Shown: piece after piece, positions 8,479-17,375 of the stretch | Layout: the number at the start of each line of letters is the position of its first letter | How positions within the stretch are numbered: the stretch's first letter is position 1 | Origin: JADGNZ01 sp963715895 | GTDB taxonomy: Bacteria > Acidobacteriota > Thermoanaerobaculia > Gp7-AA8 | Assembly: GCA_963715895.1 (NCBI GenBank) | Contig: OY970284.1 | Span: 1,488,001-1,552,000, forward strand | Reading direction: 5' to 3' | Length of the DNA stretch: 64,000 nucleotides | The notes under the pieces: model-generated | What the model saw: only the letters and a program-made list of their open reading frames with translations | The model's database searches: none | What the model was told of the DNA's origin: nothing | Program-made: the position numbers and the translations under genes

Positions 8479-10569
8479 ATGACCCGTATGGCATCACGCA
8501 TTGCGTTTCTTCTGGCGATCGTCGCATCCGCTGCGTTCGCGCAGATTTCCGGCGAGCGGCCGGTCTCAGCGCCTGTCTTCTACGCGCCCGTCGCTTCGTC
8601 GGGATCTCCTGCAATCGCCTCGGACGGCACGTCGTTTCTCGCGGTCTGGTGCGATGGCCGCGTTGACGGCGATGTCAACCATACGCAAGGTGATCTCTAC
8701 GCGGCACGCATCGACAGCGACGGGACGATCCTCGATCCCCTCGGCATCTTCGTCACTTCGACGTACGGCCCGCTGGGCGTCGCCTGGAACGGCGACGCGT
8801 ACGTCGTCGTATGGAGTACGTTCACTCCGGCGGCGGTCATGGCGGCACGCATCTCGCCGGATGGACGGATCGTCGATCCTCCCCACGTCATCGTGCCGGG
8901 CGCTTACCTGATCAGCGATCGACATACGATCGCGTCGAACGGAAATGTCACCGTGGTCATGACGAGCGGCGGCTACTCCGTCCTTGACAAGGATCTCCGC
9001 GTCATCGACTCCGGCGCGCGAAGCGCCAACGTCGCCCCTAACGCCTCCGGTGTCTTCACGAACGGCTCTGGGGGATTCATCCTCACAGGCAATGGCGGTC
9101 TCCGGCTTGATGGAACGGGCCATCCCACGGCGAACGGCCTTCAACCCAGCTCGATCGGAGGAGTGATTGCCTGTCACAGCAATGAATGCCTCCAGGTCTT
9201 CGACCTCGGATACGCGTCAAACCTCAACGCCACGTCGTACGATCCGACCACCGGGTCACACACTCCAGCGGTCGGGCTTCCGATTTCGAGCGGAGACGGT
9301 TACTACGACGTCGTTGCCACGGCTGACGGCTATCTCCTCTTTTCGGAATTCGGCCTCGTGCAGCGCTTCGATGGTCAGCACAATGCGCTGGGACCACCGA
9401 CTTCGCTGAGCTGGCCGGGAAGTGCAGGCGTGGTCGCCGCCTCCAATGGACACAACACCATAGTCCTGCGGTCGATGAATCCCGTCTCGATGGCCCTCGT
9501 GACGTCATCGTCGGCGGGAGAGCTGCGCAGTGTGACCGCCAGCGCCAATGCGCAGCGCTACCCCGCCATCGCCACGGACGGATCGACCTATCTGGTGGCG
9601 TGGGAGGAGAACGACGGCATCTACGCCGGACGCCTGGCACTCGACGGGACCGCCCTCGACGGCCGAGGACGGCTGGTCACCACATCCAAGGGCTCGCCGG
9701 CGGTGGCCTCCGACGGCGCTTCGTATTTCGTATCCGTTGGAGACGGTTCGGCCACGACCATGGTCCGCATCGATCCGTCGAACGGAGCCACACTGGCCAC
9801 CCACACGCTCTGTGGCGACGCGATGCGCATCATCGCCGGCAACGGCACGACGCACATTGCCGTCTGGGCCAACTGCGGCGGTATCGCCGCGGCATTCATC
9901 GACGCGAACGGTACGCCGGCGTCGGCTCTCGTCACCATCGCAACCACTTCCCCCTTCTTGCCGCTGGAGCAGAAACATCCCGCCGTGGCGTGGAATGGAA
10001 CGATGTGGCTGGTGACGTGGGAAGAGCAGGTCGCAAGCAACTGTCCCCTGGATCCGCCGAACTGCCCGGCTCCGACCTATGCGCTCCGCGGCGCGCGCCT
10101 TTCCGCGGCGCTGACGCCGATCGATACGAAGCCGATCACGATCAGCGAAAACTACACGTTGTCCGGATCGTCGCGCCTCGTCTCCGACGGCGATGACTTT
10201 CTCGCGGTATGGTCTACCGACTCTATTCACGCCAGACGCATTTCCGCATCCGGCGAAGTCTTCGACGATCAACCGCTTTTTGCTGGCACCGCCCAGGATC
10301 TCATCTGGGACGGCGCCCAATACGACCTGGCATTCGTTACATCCAGGCCTGACCTGGCGGTGGCACACCTCCGCCCCTCCGGGCAGGCGTTCGAAACCTT
10401 CGTCATCAGCACCAGCACGGACGACAAGCGAAGCCCAGCCCTCGCCTCACTCGGCAACGGTCGCGTCGTTGCCGCCTACACACGCCTCGGCCACGAGTCG
10501 CTGTACGGCGGCGTGCCGCGCGCGTTCATCACCACCCCCCGCCCCGCGCGCGGACGGGCAGTGCGATAA
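8479..10569 (+). CDS. secreted repeat protein, probable beta-propeller-like
   Basis: 696 aa with a signal peptide (MTRMASRIAFLLAIVASAAFA). The mature part is built of recurring units of the form 'A-GNGxxYLVVWxxxxxIxAxRIxxDGxxLD', for example GDAYVVVWSTFTPAAVMAARI and STYLVAWEENDGIYAGRLALDG. That pattern suggests a beta-propeller or similar all-beta surface protein. Start ATG 8479 is chosen for the AGGAGC site just upstream and the signal peptide. It is a solitary gene with long flanks. Function unknown. Confidence 0.8.
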   Translation: MTRMASRIAFLLAIVASAAFAQISGERPVSAPVFYAPVASSGSPAIASDGTSFLAVWCDGRVDGDVNHTQGDLYAARIDSDGTILDPLGIFVTSTYGPLGVAWNGDAYVVVWSTFTPAAVMAARISPDGRIVDPPHVIVPGAYLISDRHTIASNGNVTVVMTSGGYSVLDKDLRVIDSGARSANVAPNASGVFTNGSGGFILTGNGGLRLDGTGHPTANGLQPSSIGGVIACHSNECLQVFDLGYASNLNATSYDPTTGSHTPAVGLPISSGDGYYDVVATADGYLLFSEFGLVQRFDGQHNALGPPTSLSWPGSAGVVAASNGHNTIVLRSMNPVSMALVTSSSAGELRSVTASANAQRYPAIATDGSTYLVAWEENDGIYAGRLALDGTALDGRGRLVTTSKGSPAVASDGASYFVSVGDGSATTMVRIDPSNGATLATHTLCGDAMRIIAGNGTTHIAVWANCGGIAAAFIDANGTPASALVTIATTSPFLPLEQKHPAVAWNGTMWLVTWEEQVASNCPLDPPNCPAPTYALRGARLSAALTPIDTKPITISENYTLSGSSRLVSDGDDFLAVWSTDSIHARRISASGEVFDDQPLFAGTAQDLIWDGAQYDLAFVTSRPDLAVAHLRPSGQAFETFVISTSTDDKRSPALASLGNGRVVAAYTRLGHESLYGGVPRAFITTPRPARGRAVR

Positions 10570-10603
10570 AGAGGGCATGGAAACAGGCTAGAATCGAGTT
10601 GCC

Positions 10604-11341
10604 ATGACCACCACCATCGAGCCCCAAACGCAGCCCAAACCGAGCGAGGCCGCCGCGCCTCAACGCCAGTTCGTCAACTTCATGTTCTTCAAAGCCGACC
10701 GCGCCCTGCGGCGTGAGAGCGCCGAGGTGAAGGCGGAGGCGAAACGCGAATTCGCGGAGATCGTCCGCCGCCATACCGGACCGATGATGGTTCTCCCGTA
10801 CTCGACGGTCGGCATCAAGCCGAACACCGATTTCATGCTCTGGCGCATCGGCTACGACCTCGATCCCTTCCAGCAGCTCGCCGCCGACATCAACAAGTCG
10901 ATCCTCGGCCGCTACCTCGACATCCCGGTGTCGTACTTCTCGATGACCAAGCATTCGCAGTACGTCGACGAGCACGTGCACGAGGGGCAGGAAGGCCGCC
11001 GCCTGCGCATCGTCCCCGGCAAGAAGCCGTTCCTCTTCGTCTATCCCTTCGTGAAGACGCGCGACTGGTACTTGCTCCCCGGCAGCGAGCGCCAGCGGAT
11101 CATGAACGAGCACATCGCTATCGGCCACAAATACCCGCGGGTGAAGATCAACACCACCTACTCCTTCGGCCTGGACGATCAGGACTTCGTCGTCGCCTTC
11201 GAAGCCGACTCCGCCTCCGAGTTCCTCGACCTGGTTCAGGAGCTCCGCGAGACGGAGTCGTCCAAGTACACCCTGCGCGACACGCCGATGTATACGTGCA
11301 GACGGTCGACGATCGAGGAGATCGTCGATTCGCTGGCATAG
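10604..11341 (+). CDS. chlorite dismutase / HemQ superfamily heme protein
   Basis: 245 aa. The YPFVKTRDWY segment (147-156) holds the tyrosine needed for coproheme decarboxylation in HemQ/ChdC, and the EHIAIGHKYP segment (about 169-178) supplies the proximal heme histidine. The N-terminal 20 residues are Pro/Thr-rich and likely disordered. A coproheme decarboxylase role in heme synthesis is the most economical reading. No other heme biosynthesis gene is adjacent, so this rests on family membership. Confidence 0.85.
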   Translation: MTTTIEPQTQPKPSEAAAPQRQFVNFMFFKADRALRRESAEVKAEAKREFAEIVRRHTGPMMVLPYSTVGIKPNTDFMLWRIGYDLDPFQQLAADINKSILGRYLDIPVSYFSMTKHSQYVDEHVHEGQEGRRLRIVPGKKPFLFVYPFVKTRDWYLLPGSERQRIMNEHIAIGHKYPRVKINTTYSFGLDDQDFVVAFEADSASEFLDLVQELRETESSKYTLRDTPMYTCRRSTIEEIVDSLA

Positions 11342-11398
11342 CTCCGGCGCTTCTGACAGTTTTTGTCACCTGACGACGTGGAGTCGTAGAAGTGTCAC

Positions 11399-11555
11399 GG
11401 TTACACGGCGTGCATGCGCGGCTACACAGCGTGTGCGCGTGTTTACACGGTGTGCCGGCACGTCTACACGGCGTGTGTACGCGTTTACTTGGCGTGTATG
11501 CGCGTTTACACGGCGTGCGAACACGTTTACACGGCGTGCGTGCGCGTTACACAGC
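11399..11555. repeat. 21-bp tandem repeat array, seven copies plus a partial
   Basis: Units start at 11399, 11420, 11441, 11462, 11483, 11504 and 11525, with a partial copy at 11546-11555. The consensus is close to GTTTACACGGCGTG followed by a variable CGTGCGC-type tail. Most units keep the short palindrome CACG-G-CGTG. The array lies in the 228-bp gap between the convergent HemQ-like and amidohydrolase genes. Divergence between units is scattered, so it is an old array. Confidence 0.92.
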
Positions 11556-11569
11556 TCGCGGCTTGTCGC

Positions 11570-12832
11570 TCACCGCTGCAGCACGATCACACCGCCCTTC
11601 ATCACGAACACCACCTTCTCCAACGCCTTCACATCCTTCAGCGGATCGCCGTCGATGGCCATGACGTCGGCGAGCTTCCCCGCTTCGAGCGCGCCGGCGT
11701 CGACGCCGAGGAGGGACGCGGCGTTGGTCGTGGCCGTCTGGAGAGCCTGCAGAGGCGTGAGGCCGGCGGTGACGAGTGCCGAAAACTCGCGGGTGGTGAA
11801 CTTCGGCTCGTCGTCCAGCCCGAAGGCGATCTTGACGTGATGCCGCAAGGCGCGCTCGAAGGCCGGCTGCTGATAGCGGAGGATGGCCTTCCCCTTCTCG
11901 AGCATGATCGGTTCCTGGCCCGACGTCAGCCCCATCTCGACGCCGCGCTGAAATGTCTCCAGCGTCGGGACGAGCCACGTTCCGCGCTCGGCCATCAGTT
12001 TCGCCGTTTCCTCATCGAGCACGGTCCCATGCTCGATCGAGTCGACGCCGGCGCGGACCGCCGCGGCGATGCCGGCGGTCCCTTCCGCGTGCGCCATGAC
12101 CTTGCGGCCGGCGCGATGCGCCACCTCGACGGCCGCCTTCATCTGCTCGTCGCTCAGCTCCTGCACGTTGTAGTCGCTCAACGTATCCAGCACGCCGCCG
12201 GTGGCCATCAGCTTGATCCAGTCGGCGCCGTTGCGGAGGTCGTGGCGAACGGCGACGCGTACCTCGTCCGGCGTGTCGGCGATGTTCGGGAACTTGACCA
12301 TGGGGACGTCCGGCGCCAGCGGGTTGAGATCGGCGTGCCCTCCGGTGACGGAGATCGGAACGCCTGCCGCGAAGACCCGCGGGCCGGCGAACTTCCCTTG
12401 GGCGAAGGCATTCCGCAGCGCGATCGTGTCGTAGGCGGGATCGGTGGTGCCGGCATCGCGCACGGTGGTGAAACCGCGCTGCAGGTAGGTCTGCGCGTTC
12501 ATCAATCCGTCGAGCGTCTTCTCCGGGGAGGAGCGCCTCAGGTTGCTGGTGGCCGAGAAGTCGTTCCAGTCCGCCTCCAGATGGACATGGCAATCGATGA
12601 GACCAGGCAGCACCGTGGCGTCACCAAGCTCGATGACGCGCACGCCGCCGGGCGCGCTCCTGTCGACCGAGACGATCCGGTCGCCGCGCACGACGACGTA
12701 TCCTTCGGCCGCCGTCCCGTTGCGGACGTCGAGCACGCGGCGCGAGTGAATAGCGATGGATGCCGGCTCCTCAGCGACTACTACGGCCGCGATGAGCAGA
12801 GAGATGAAGATGGCGCTGGCTATGGATCGCAT
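11570..12832 (-). CDS. secreted amidohydrolase (imidazolonepropionase-like)
   Basis: 420 aa with a signal peptide (about 1-20). The TIM-barrel metal site includes His82-x-His84 (LIDCHVHLE), the later HAEG and IEHGT histidines, and GLDDEP with the catalytic aspartate. The ends form the usual small beta-sandwich (VLDVRNG... and GKLADVMAIDGDPL). Such exported members hydrolyse cyclic amides or dipeptides, but the substrate cannot be read from sequence. It faces the HemQ-like gene across the 21-bp repeat array. Confidence 0.9.
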   Translation of the reverse strand: MRSIASAIFISLLIAAVVVAEEPASIAIHSRRVLDVRNGTAAEGYVVVRGDRIVSVDRSAPGGVRVIELGDATVLPGLIDCHVHLEADWNDFSATSNLRRSSPEKTLDGLMNAQTYLQRGFTTVRDAGTTDPAYDTIALRNAFAQGKFAGPRVFAAGVPISVTGGHADLNPLAPDVPMVKFPNIADTPDEVRVAVRHDLRNGADWIKLMATGGVLDTLSDYNVQELSDEQMKAAVEVAHRAGRKVMAHAEGTAGIAAAVRAGVDSIEHGTVLDEETAKLMAERGTWLVPTLETFQRGVEMGLTSGQEPIMLEKGKAILRYQQPAFERALRHHVKIAFGLDDEPKFTTREFSALVTAGLTPLQALQTATTNAASLLGVDAGALEAGKLADVMAIDGDPLKDVKALEKVVFVMKGGVIVLQR

Positions 12833-12961
12833 CGGTCCTCCCGTTTACCATGTTGAGTCGAATGACAAAGATAGCTCGCTTCCTGCCGCGGATCGCGAGG
12901 TCAAACCCGAGCAGCCGCTCGCCGGCGAGACGCAGGCGCTCTGGAACATCTACGAACGCTG

Positions 12962-13489
12962 GTGCTCGTGGCCATGGTCACGTCGAAAGACGGCAAAGTC
13001 GGCGACTCGCTCACCGCCGGCACGTACGGCATGTGGGTCACCGGCGTCCCCGAGGTACAGACGCTCTGCCGCGCATTCCATGTCGATGTGGCCATGCAAT
13101 TGCGCGAATTGCTCGGCCTCCCGCCCGACGCCGACGTGCCGCGAGTGCTCGTGCTCAAGGTCGCAGTCTCCGACCTCTTCCGCCCCGCCCCCGACGACAG
13201 CACGAACACGCCGCTCCCGTGCAAGCCGCTAACTGATAACTCCACTCCCACCGACTGCGGCAACGCCTTCCCCTTGACGACGACCCCATCCCACTATCAA
13301 TGGATGGCCGTCGAAACCCTCTACCTCCACGCCATCCCCAACGGCTACCCCTGGACCCACCTCGGCTACACGTACAACTGGACTCCCGGCGCCGATCGGT
13401 ATGGGGCCTCGGAGTACGTGATCCGCGCGAATGCGAAAGGCGTGATCGTGGAGAATGTGCCGACGGCGCGATACTGCGGATCGCCGTAA
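12962..13489 (+). pseudogene. hypothetical protein, 5' end probably disrupted
   Basis: The frame from GTG 12962 encodes 175 aa ending YGASEYVIRANAKGVIVENVPTARYCGSP. It looks protein-like, with aromatic and Cys-containing segments and a loop rich in Thr/Pro. There is no ribosome-binding site at 12962 and no other good start in frame. A different frame just upstream (about 12880-12960) reads plausibly as ...EQPLAGETQALWNIYERW and then loses sense. This suggests a frameshift near 12955-12970 or a truncated gene. No family was recognised. Confidence 0.5.
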
Positions 13490-13492
13490 CAA

Positions 13493-13578
13493 AAAAAGGC
13501 TTTAACCACAGAGACACAGAGGTCACAGAGGTTTTGCTTTTCTCTGTGTTCTCTGTGCCTCCGTGGTAAAGCCTTTTT
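13493..13578. terminator. bidirectional hairpin built of CACAGAG-type words
   Basis: A long imperfect inverted repeat, 13493-13530 with 13541-13578. Each arm contains reiterated ACACAGAGG words and the outer ends are AAAAAGGCTTTA...TAAAGCCTTTTT. It sits 3 bp after one stop and 2 bp before the other between convergent genes. The T-tract on each strand suits a terminator in both directions. The word-array construction matches the other intergenic hairpins of this window. Confidence 0.8.
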
Positions 13579-13580
13579 GA

Positions 13581-14345
13581 CTACTCCGGCGTAATGTACG
13601 CCCCCGTAATCCCCCCATCGACGACGAAGGACGTCCCGGTGATGAACGACGACTCATCGCTGGCCAGGAAGAGCGCGGCGTTGGCCATCTCCTCGGGGCG
13701 GCCGAAGCGGCCCATGGGGATGTGGACGAGGCGGCGGTTGCGGCGGGCGGGGTCGGCGAGGAGCTCGGCGAGCAAAGGCGTTTCGACGGGGCCGGGGCAG
13801 AGGGAGTTGGCGCGGATGTTTTTACGCGCGAACTCAACCGCGATCTCGCGCGTCATCGCCAGCACGCCGCCTTTGCTGGCGGTGTAGGCGATCTGCGGGA
13901 CGGCAGCGCCCATGATGGCGACGAAGGAAGCGGTGTTGATGATCGAGCCGCCGCCGGCGCGGAGGAGGGCGGGGATGGCGTATTGGCAGCCAAGGAAGAC
14001 GCCTTTGAGGTTGACATCGATGACCATGTCCCAGATGGCCTCGGTGGTGGTGGTGACCGATTCGTCGTCGGGATGAAAGATGCCGGCGTTGTTGAAGATC
14101 ACATCCAGCCGGCCGAAGCTTTCCTCGGCGAACTTCACCATCCCCTCGGCGCCTGTCGCTTTCGAGACGTCGGCGGCAAAGGCGCGGGCGTTCGGGCCGA
14201 TCTCGCTCGCCGTCGCCTCGGCGGTCTCCTTTTTCAAGTCGACGACGATGACCTTCGCCCCTTCTCTGGCGAAGAGGAGGCAGGAGGCTTTGCCGATGCC
14301 GGAGCCGCCGCCGGTGATGAGGGCTACTTTGTTCTGCAGTCGCAT
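13581..14345 (-). CDS. short-chain dehydrogenase/reductase (SDR, glucose/ribitol type)
   Basis: 254 aa classical SDR: TGGGSGIG cofactor loop near residue 14, NNAG near 89, catalytic YTASK, and a C-terminal substrate loop ending VVDGGITGAYITPE. ATG 14345 is chosen because the Rossmann strand begins immediately (MRLQNKVALITGG). It is downstream of a glutamine-synthetase-like gene (2 bp gap) and an aldehyde dehydrogenase on the same strand, so it probably oxidises or reduces an intermediate of the same amine-degradation route. Confidence 0.9.
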   Translation of the reverse strand: MRLQNKVALITGGGSGIGKASCLLFAREGAKVIVVDLKKETAEATASEIGPNARAFAADVSKATGAEGMVKFAEESFGRLDVIFNNAGIFHPDDESVTTTTEAIWDMVIDVNLKGVFLGCQYAIPALLRAGGGSIINTASFVAIMGAAVPQIAYTASKGGVLAMTREIAVEFARKNIRANSLCPGPVETPLLAELLADPARRNRRLVHIPMGRFGRPEEMANAALFLASDESSFITGTSFVVDGGITGAYITPE

Positions 14346-14347
14346 AG

Positions 14348-15727
14348 TCAGGCCATCTCGAAGTACCGCCGCCGTTCCCAGTCGGTGACGACGGCGTCGA
14401 ATTTCCGTTGTTCGGTGCGGAAGAAGTGGAGGTAGTGGTCGACGACGTTTTCGCCGAAGACTTCGCGTGCGAAGGCGCTCTCGGCCAGCGCGGCGATCGA
14501 TTCGTTGAGAGAGTGGGGCATGTGCGGCAGATCGGAGGCGGCTTTGTAGACATCCCCCTCGAAGGCGGGAGGAGGCTCGATGTGATGAGCGACGCCGTCC
14601 AGTCCCGCGGCGATGGCTGCGGCGAAGGCGAGGTAGACATTGGCGTCGGCGCCGGGGGCGCGGCACTCGATGCGCAGTGACGGGCCGCTCCCGACGATGC
14701 GGAAGCCGGCGGTCCGGTTGTCGAAGCTCCAGGCGATGCCGGTCGGCGCGAACGAGCCGGCCACGTAGCGTTTATACGAGGAGGGATACGGCGCGAAGAA
14801 AGCGAACAGCTCGCGGATGTGCTTCATCCATCCGCCGAGAAACCAGCGGAAGGTCGGCGAGCAGTGGATCGTGCCGAGGGAGTCGTCGCCGGCAAACCGC
14901 GGAGCCTTCCCCGTTTCGTCCCACAGCGACATGTGGATGTGACACGACGAACCTGCGTAACGCTCATCCCACTTGGCCATGAAGGTGATGGCGTGTCCCT
15001 GCTGCCAGGCGATCTCCTTGGCGGCATGCTTGTAGATCGAGTGACGGTCGGCCATCTCCAGCGCATCGGCGTAACGGAGCCCGATCTCCTGCTGCCCCGG
15101 TCCCCACTCGCCCTTCGACGACTCGACAGGGACGCCGGAGCGCTCCATGTGCGAGCGAATGGCACCGACGAGATGCTCTTCTTTCGTCCCTTGCAGGATG
15201 TGGTAATCCTCGATGACGCGCCCGATCGGCGTCGGATTGATGAAGCCCTTCTCCGCCACCACCTCATAGGAATCCTTGAAGACGTAAAGCTCCAGTTCCG
15301 AGGCCGCCATCGTGGTGAAGCCCATGGCCGCGGCGCGAGCGATCTGGCGGCGCAGCATGCTGCGCGGCGCCACCGGCACCATCTCGTGCTCGTGCTCCTG
15401 GTAGACGTCGCACAGCACGAGCGCCGTCTTCGGCAGCCACGAGGCCACGCGCAGCGTTTCGAAATCGGGGATCGGCCGGAAGTCGCCGTAGCCCTTGGCC
15501 CATGAGGTGAAGGCGTAGCCGGGTACGGGATCCATCTCCATGTCGCAAGCCAGCAGGTAATCGCAGGCGTGCATCCCGTGCGGGATCACCTCATCGACGA
15601 AGAAACGGCCGACCAGGCGCTTGCCGACGAGACGCCCGTACATGTCGGGAAACGCCGCGATGACGGTATCGATCTCGTCGTCGGCGACGAGGCGTTTGAG
15701 GGTGTCGATGTCGATGCGTCCTTGCAT
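14348..15727 (-). CDS. glutamine synthetase family protein, probable gamma-glutamyl-amine ligase
   Basis: 459 aa. GS catalytic-domain motifs are present (ELELYVFKDSYE, GEWGPGQQEIGLRYADALEMAD, SSCHIHMSLWD, NRTAGFRIVGSGPSLRIECR). The adenylylation-loop tyrosine context of assimilatory GlnA is absent. The combination with an aldehyde dehydrogenase and SDR resembles the PuuA/GlnA3/IpuC type, which ligates glutamate to an amine such as putrescine for its oxidation. The true substrate is unknown. It is the middle gene of a three-gene leftward cluster. Confidence 0.88.
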   Translation of the reverse strand: MQGRIDIDTLKRLVADDEIDTVIAAFPDMYGRLVGKRLVGRFFVDEVIPHGMHACDYLLACDMEMDPVPGYAFTSWAKGYGDFRPIPDFETLRVASWLPKTALVLCDVYQEHEHEMVPVAPRSMLRRQIARAAAMGFTTMAASELELYVFKDSYEVVAEKGFINPTPIGRVIEDYHILQGTKEEHLVGAIRSHMERSGVPVESSKGEWGPGQQEIGLRYADALEMADRHSIYKHAAKEIAWQQGHAITFMAKWDERYAGSSCHIHMSLWDETGKAPRFAGDDSLGTIHCSPTFRWFLGGWMKHIRELFAFFAPYPSSYKRYVAGSFAPTGIAWSFDNRTAGFRIVGSGPSLRIECRAPGADANVYLAFAAAIAAGLDGVAHHIEPPPAFEGDVYKAASDLPHMPHSLNESIAALAESAFAREVFGENVVDHYLHFFRTEQRKFDAVVTDWERRRYFEMA

Positions 15728-15737
15728 GATTGTTCTC

Positions 15738-15818
15738 GGGGGTCGGGAATCGGGGGTCGGGGGTCGGAGAAAGCCGCGAGCATTCGCTCTGACCCCCGAC
15801 TCCCGACAACCGACCCCC
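15738..15818. repeat. word-array hairpin (GGGGGTCGGG words)
   Basis: Left arm 15738-15767 consists of three near copies of GGGGGTCGG(G). Right arm 15791-15818 is the complementary series, CCCCCGACTCCCGACAACCG-like. The loop is about 23 bases. The element occupies almost the whole gap between the aldehyde dehydrogenase and GS-like genes, which are co-directional, so it lies inside a likely operon. Confidence 0.85.
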
Positions 15819-15820
15819 GC

Positions 15821-17215
15821 TCAGCTCACGTCCACATACACCGTCTTCCACTCCGTGTACGCATCGAGCGCGGCGAGGCCGAGCTCGCGTCCGATGCCGC
15901 TTTGTTTGACGCCGCCGAACGGGGCCTCCAGATGCACGCTGCTGCCGGAATTGATGGAGATGTTGCCGGTCTCGAAGGCGCGGGCCACGCGCAACGCCCG
16001 GCCGATGTCGCGCGTCCAGATCGAGCCGGAGAGGCCGTACGGCGAATCGTTGGCCATCCCCACGGCATCGTCCTCGGAATCGAAGGGCATCACGGCGACG
16101 ACCGGGCCGAAGATCTCCTCGCGGGCGATGGTCATCTCCGGCGTGACGTCGATGAAGATCGTCGGATCGAGATACGTGCCGGCTCCTTCGCGCGCATGAC
16201 CGCCGGTCGCGAGCGTCGCCCCTTCCGAGTTGCCGGTATCGATGTACGACTGAACACGCGTCCGATGCGCCGCCGTCACCAGTGGCCCCATCTCCGTCTC
16301 CGTCGCCAGCGGATCGCCGACGTTCACCTTCTCAAACGCCTCGACGAGCGCCTTCGTGAAGCGGTCGTAGATCGATCGCTGCACGATCACGCGGCTGCGC
16401 GCGCAGCAATCCTGTCCGGCGTTGCCGAGCGATGAGGCGACCGCGGAGGCGACCGCTTTCTCGAAATCACAATCGTCGAAGATGAGATTGGCCGACTTGC
16501 CGCCGAGCTCCAGGCTCACGCGCTTGATGTCGCGGGCTCCCATCTCCATCACCTTCCTGCCGACCTCCGTCGATCCGGTGAAGGCCAGCTTGCGGACCAG
16601 CGGGTGCGTGAGGATGGCCTCGCCGGCGACGGATCCCGGGCCGGTGACGACAGTGAAGACGCCCTCGGCGAGTCCCGCTTCGAGCGCCAGCTCGCCGAGG
16701 CGGATGGCGGTGAGCGGTGTCTGTTCGGCTGGTTTGAGAACCACCGTGTTCCCCATCGCCAGCGCCGGTGCCGACTTCCAGGCGGTGATGGCGATCGGGA
16801 AGTTCCACGGCACGATGATCCCGCAGACGCCGACCGGCTCGCGGAAGGTCATCAGCACCCCCGGCGCCGCGCCGGGGATGGTCTGCCCGCCGATCTTGTT
16901 CGTCGTGCCGGCGTAGTACTCGAAGCAGTTCGCCGCCAGCGCCACTTCATCGCGCGAATCGCGGATCGGCTTTCCGACGTTGCGCGATTCCAGCGTCGCC
17001 AGCTCGTCCGTGTTGTCGCGAATGAGCTGCGAGAGCCGCATCAGCATCCGCCCGCGGCTTCTCGTATTGACCGCACGCCAAGCCGGAAACGCTCCCGCCG
17101 CGCGCCGCACCGCGCGATCGACATCCTCGGCGGTGGCCCGCGAAACGGAGCCTAACGTCTCTCCCGTCGCCGGCTCGATCAGTTCGAAATCGGACACGCG
17201 GGGAAGGTAGTGCAA
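15821..17215 (-). CDS. NAD(P)-dependent aldehyde dehydrogenase
   Basis: 464 aa, about 20-30 residues shorter at the N-terminus than typical ALDHs. It contains VPWNFPIAITAWK, the cofactor Gly motif FTGSTEVGRKV, the general-base glutamate in LELGGKSA, and the nucleophile in GNAGQDCCARSR. It ends in the usual oligomerisation strand (EWKTVYVDVS). In the cluster it would oxidise a gamma-glutamylamino-aldehyde or related aldehyde. The start at 17215 follows a basic-plus-hydrophobic MHYLPRVSDFE and could lie further upstream. Confidence 0.93.
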   Translation of the reverse strand: MHYLPRVSDFELIEPATGETLGSVSRATAEDVDRAVRRAAGAFPAWRAVNTRSRGRMLMRLSQLIRDNTDELATLESRNVGKPIRDSRDEVALAANCFEYYAGTTNKIGGQTIPGAAPGVLMTFREPVGVCGIIVPWNFPIAITAWKSAPALAMGNTVVLKPAEQTPLTAIRLGELALEAGLAEGVFTVVTGPGSVAGEAILTHPLVRKLAFTGSTEVGRKVMEMGARDIKRVSLELGGKSANLIFDDCDFEKAVASAVASSLGNAGQDCCARSRVIVQRSIYDRFTKALVEAFEKVNVGDPLATETEMGPLVTAAHRTRVQSYIDTGNSEGATLATGGHAREGAGTYLDPTIFIDVTPEMTIAREEIFGPVVAVMPFDSEDDAVGMANDSPYGLSGSIWTRDIGRALRVARAFETGNISINSGSSVHLEAPFGGVKQSGIGRELGLAALDAYTEWKTVYVDVS

Positions 17216-17375
17216 GAAGCAGGCTCAGGGGATTGCGCGGTCTCGCGCCAGCAATACCCCCACCTACGGCCCGGTTACTGCATGTACCCACTTAGTTCCC
17301 TCGCAGTTCTCTCTCCCACATCGACTGCCCGCGCCTTGCGATCGCGTCCGGTTGGAACAAACCAGGAGGCGATGC

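Noticed and set aside
11399..11856. Long rightward frame starting in the 21-bp repeats and continuing across the amidohydrolase
   Set aside because: It is the opposite-strand shadow of a well-supported amidohydrolase gene. The 21-bp period merely keeps the frame open.
13581..14666. 361-residue version of the SDR with a long Arg/Pro-rich N-terminus
   Set aside because: The extra N-terminus overlaps the GS-like gene in another frame and is compositionally a shadow. The SDR fold begins at 14345.
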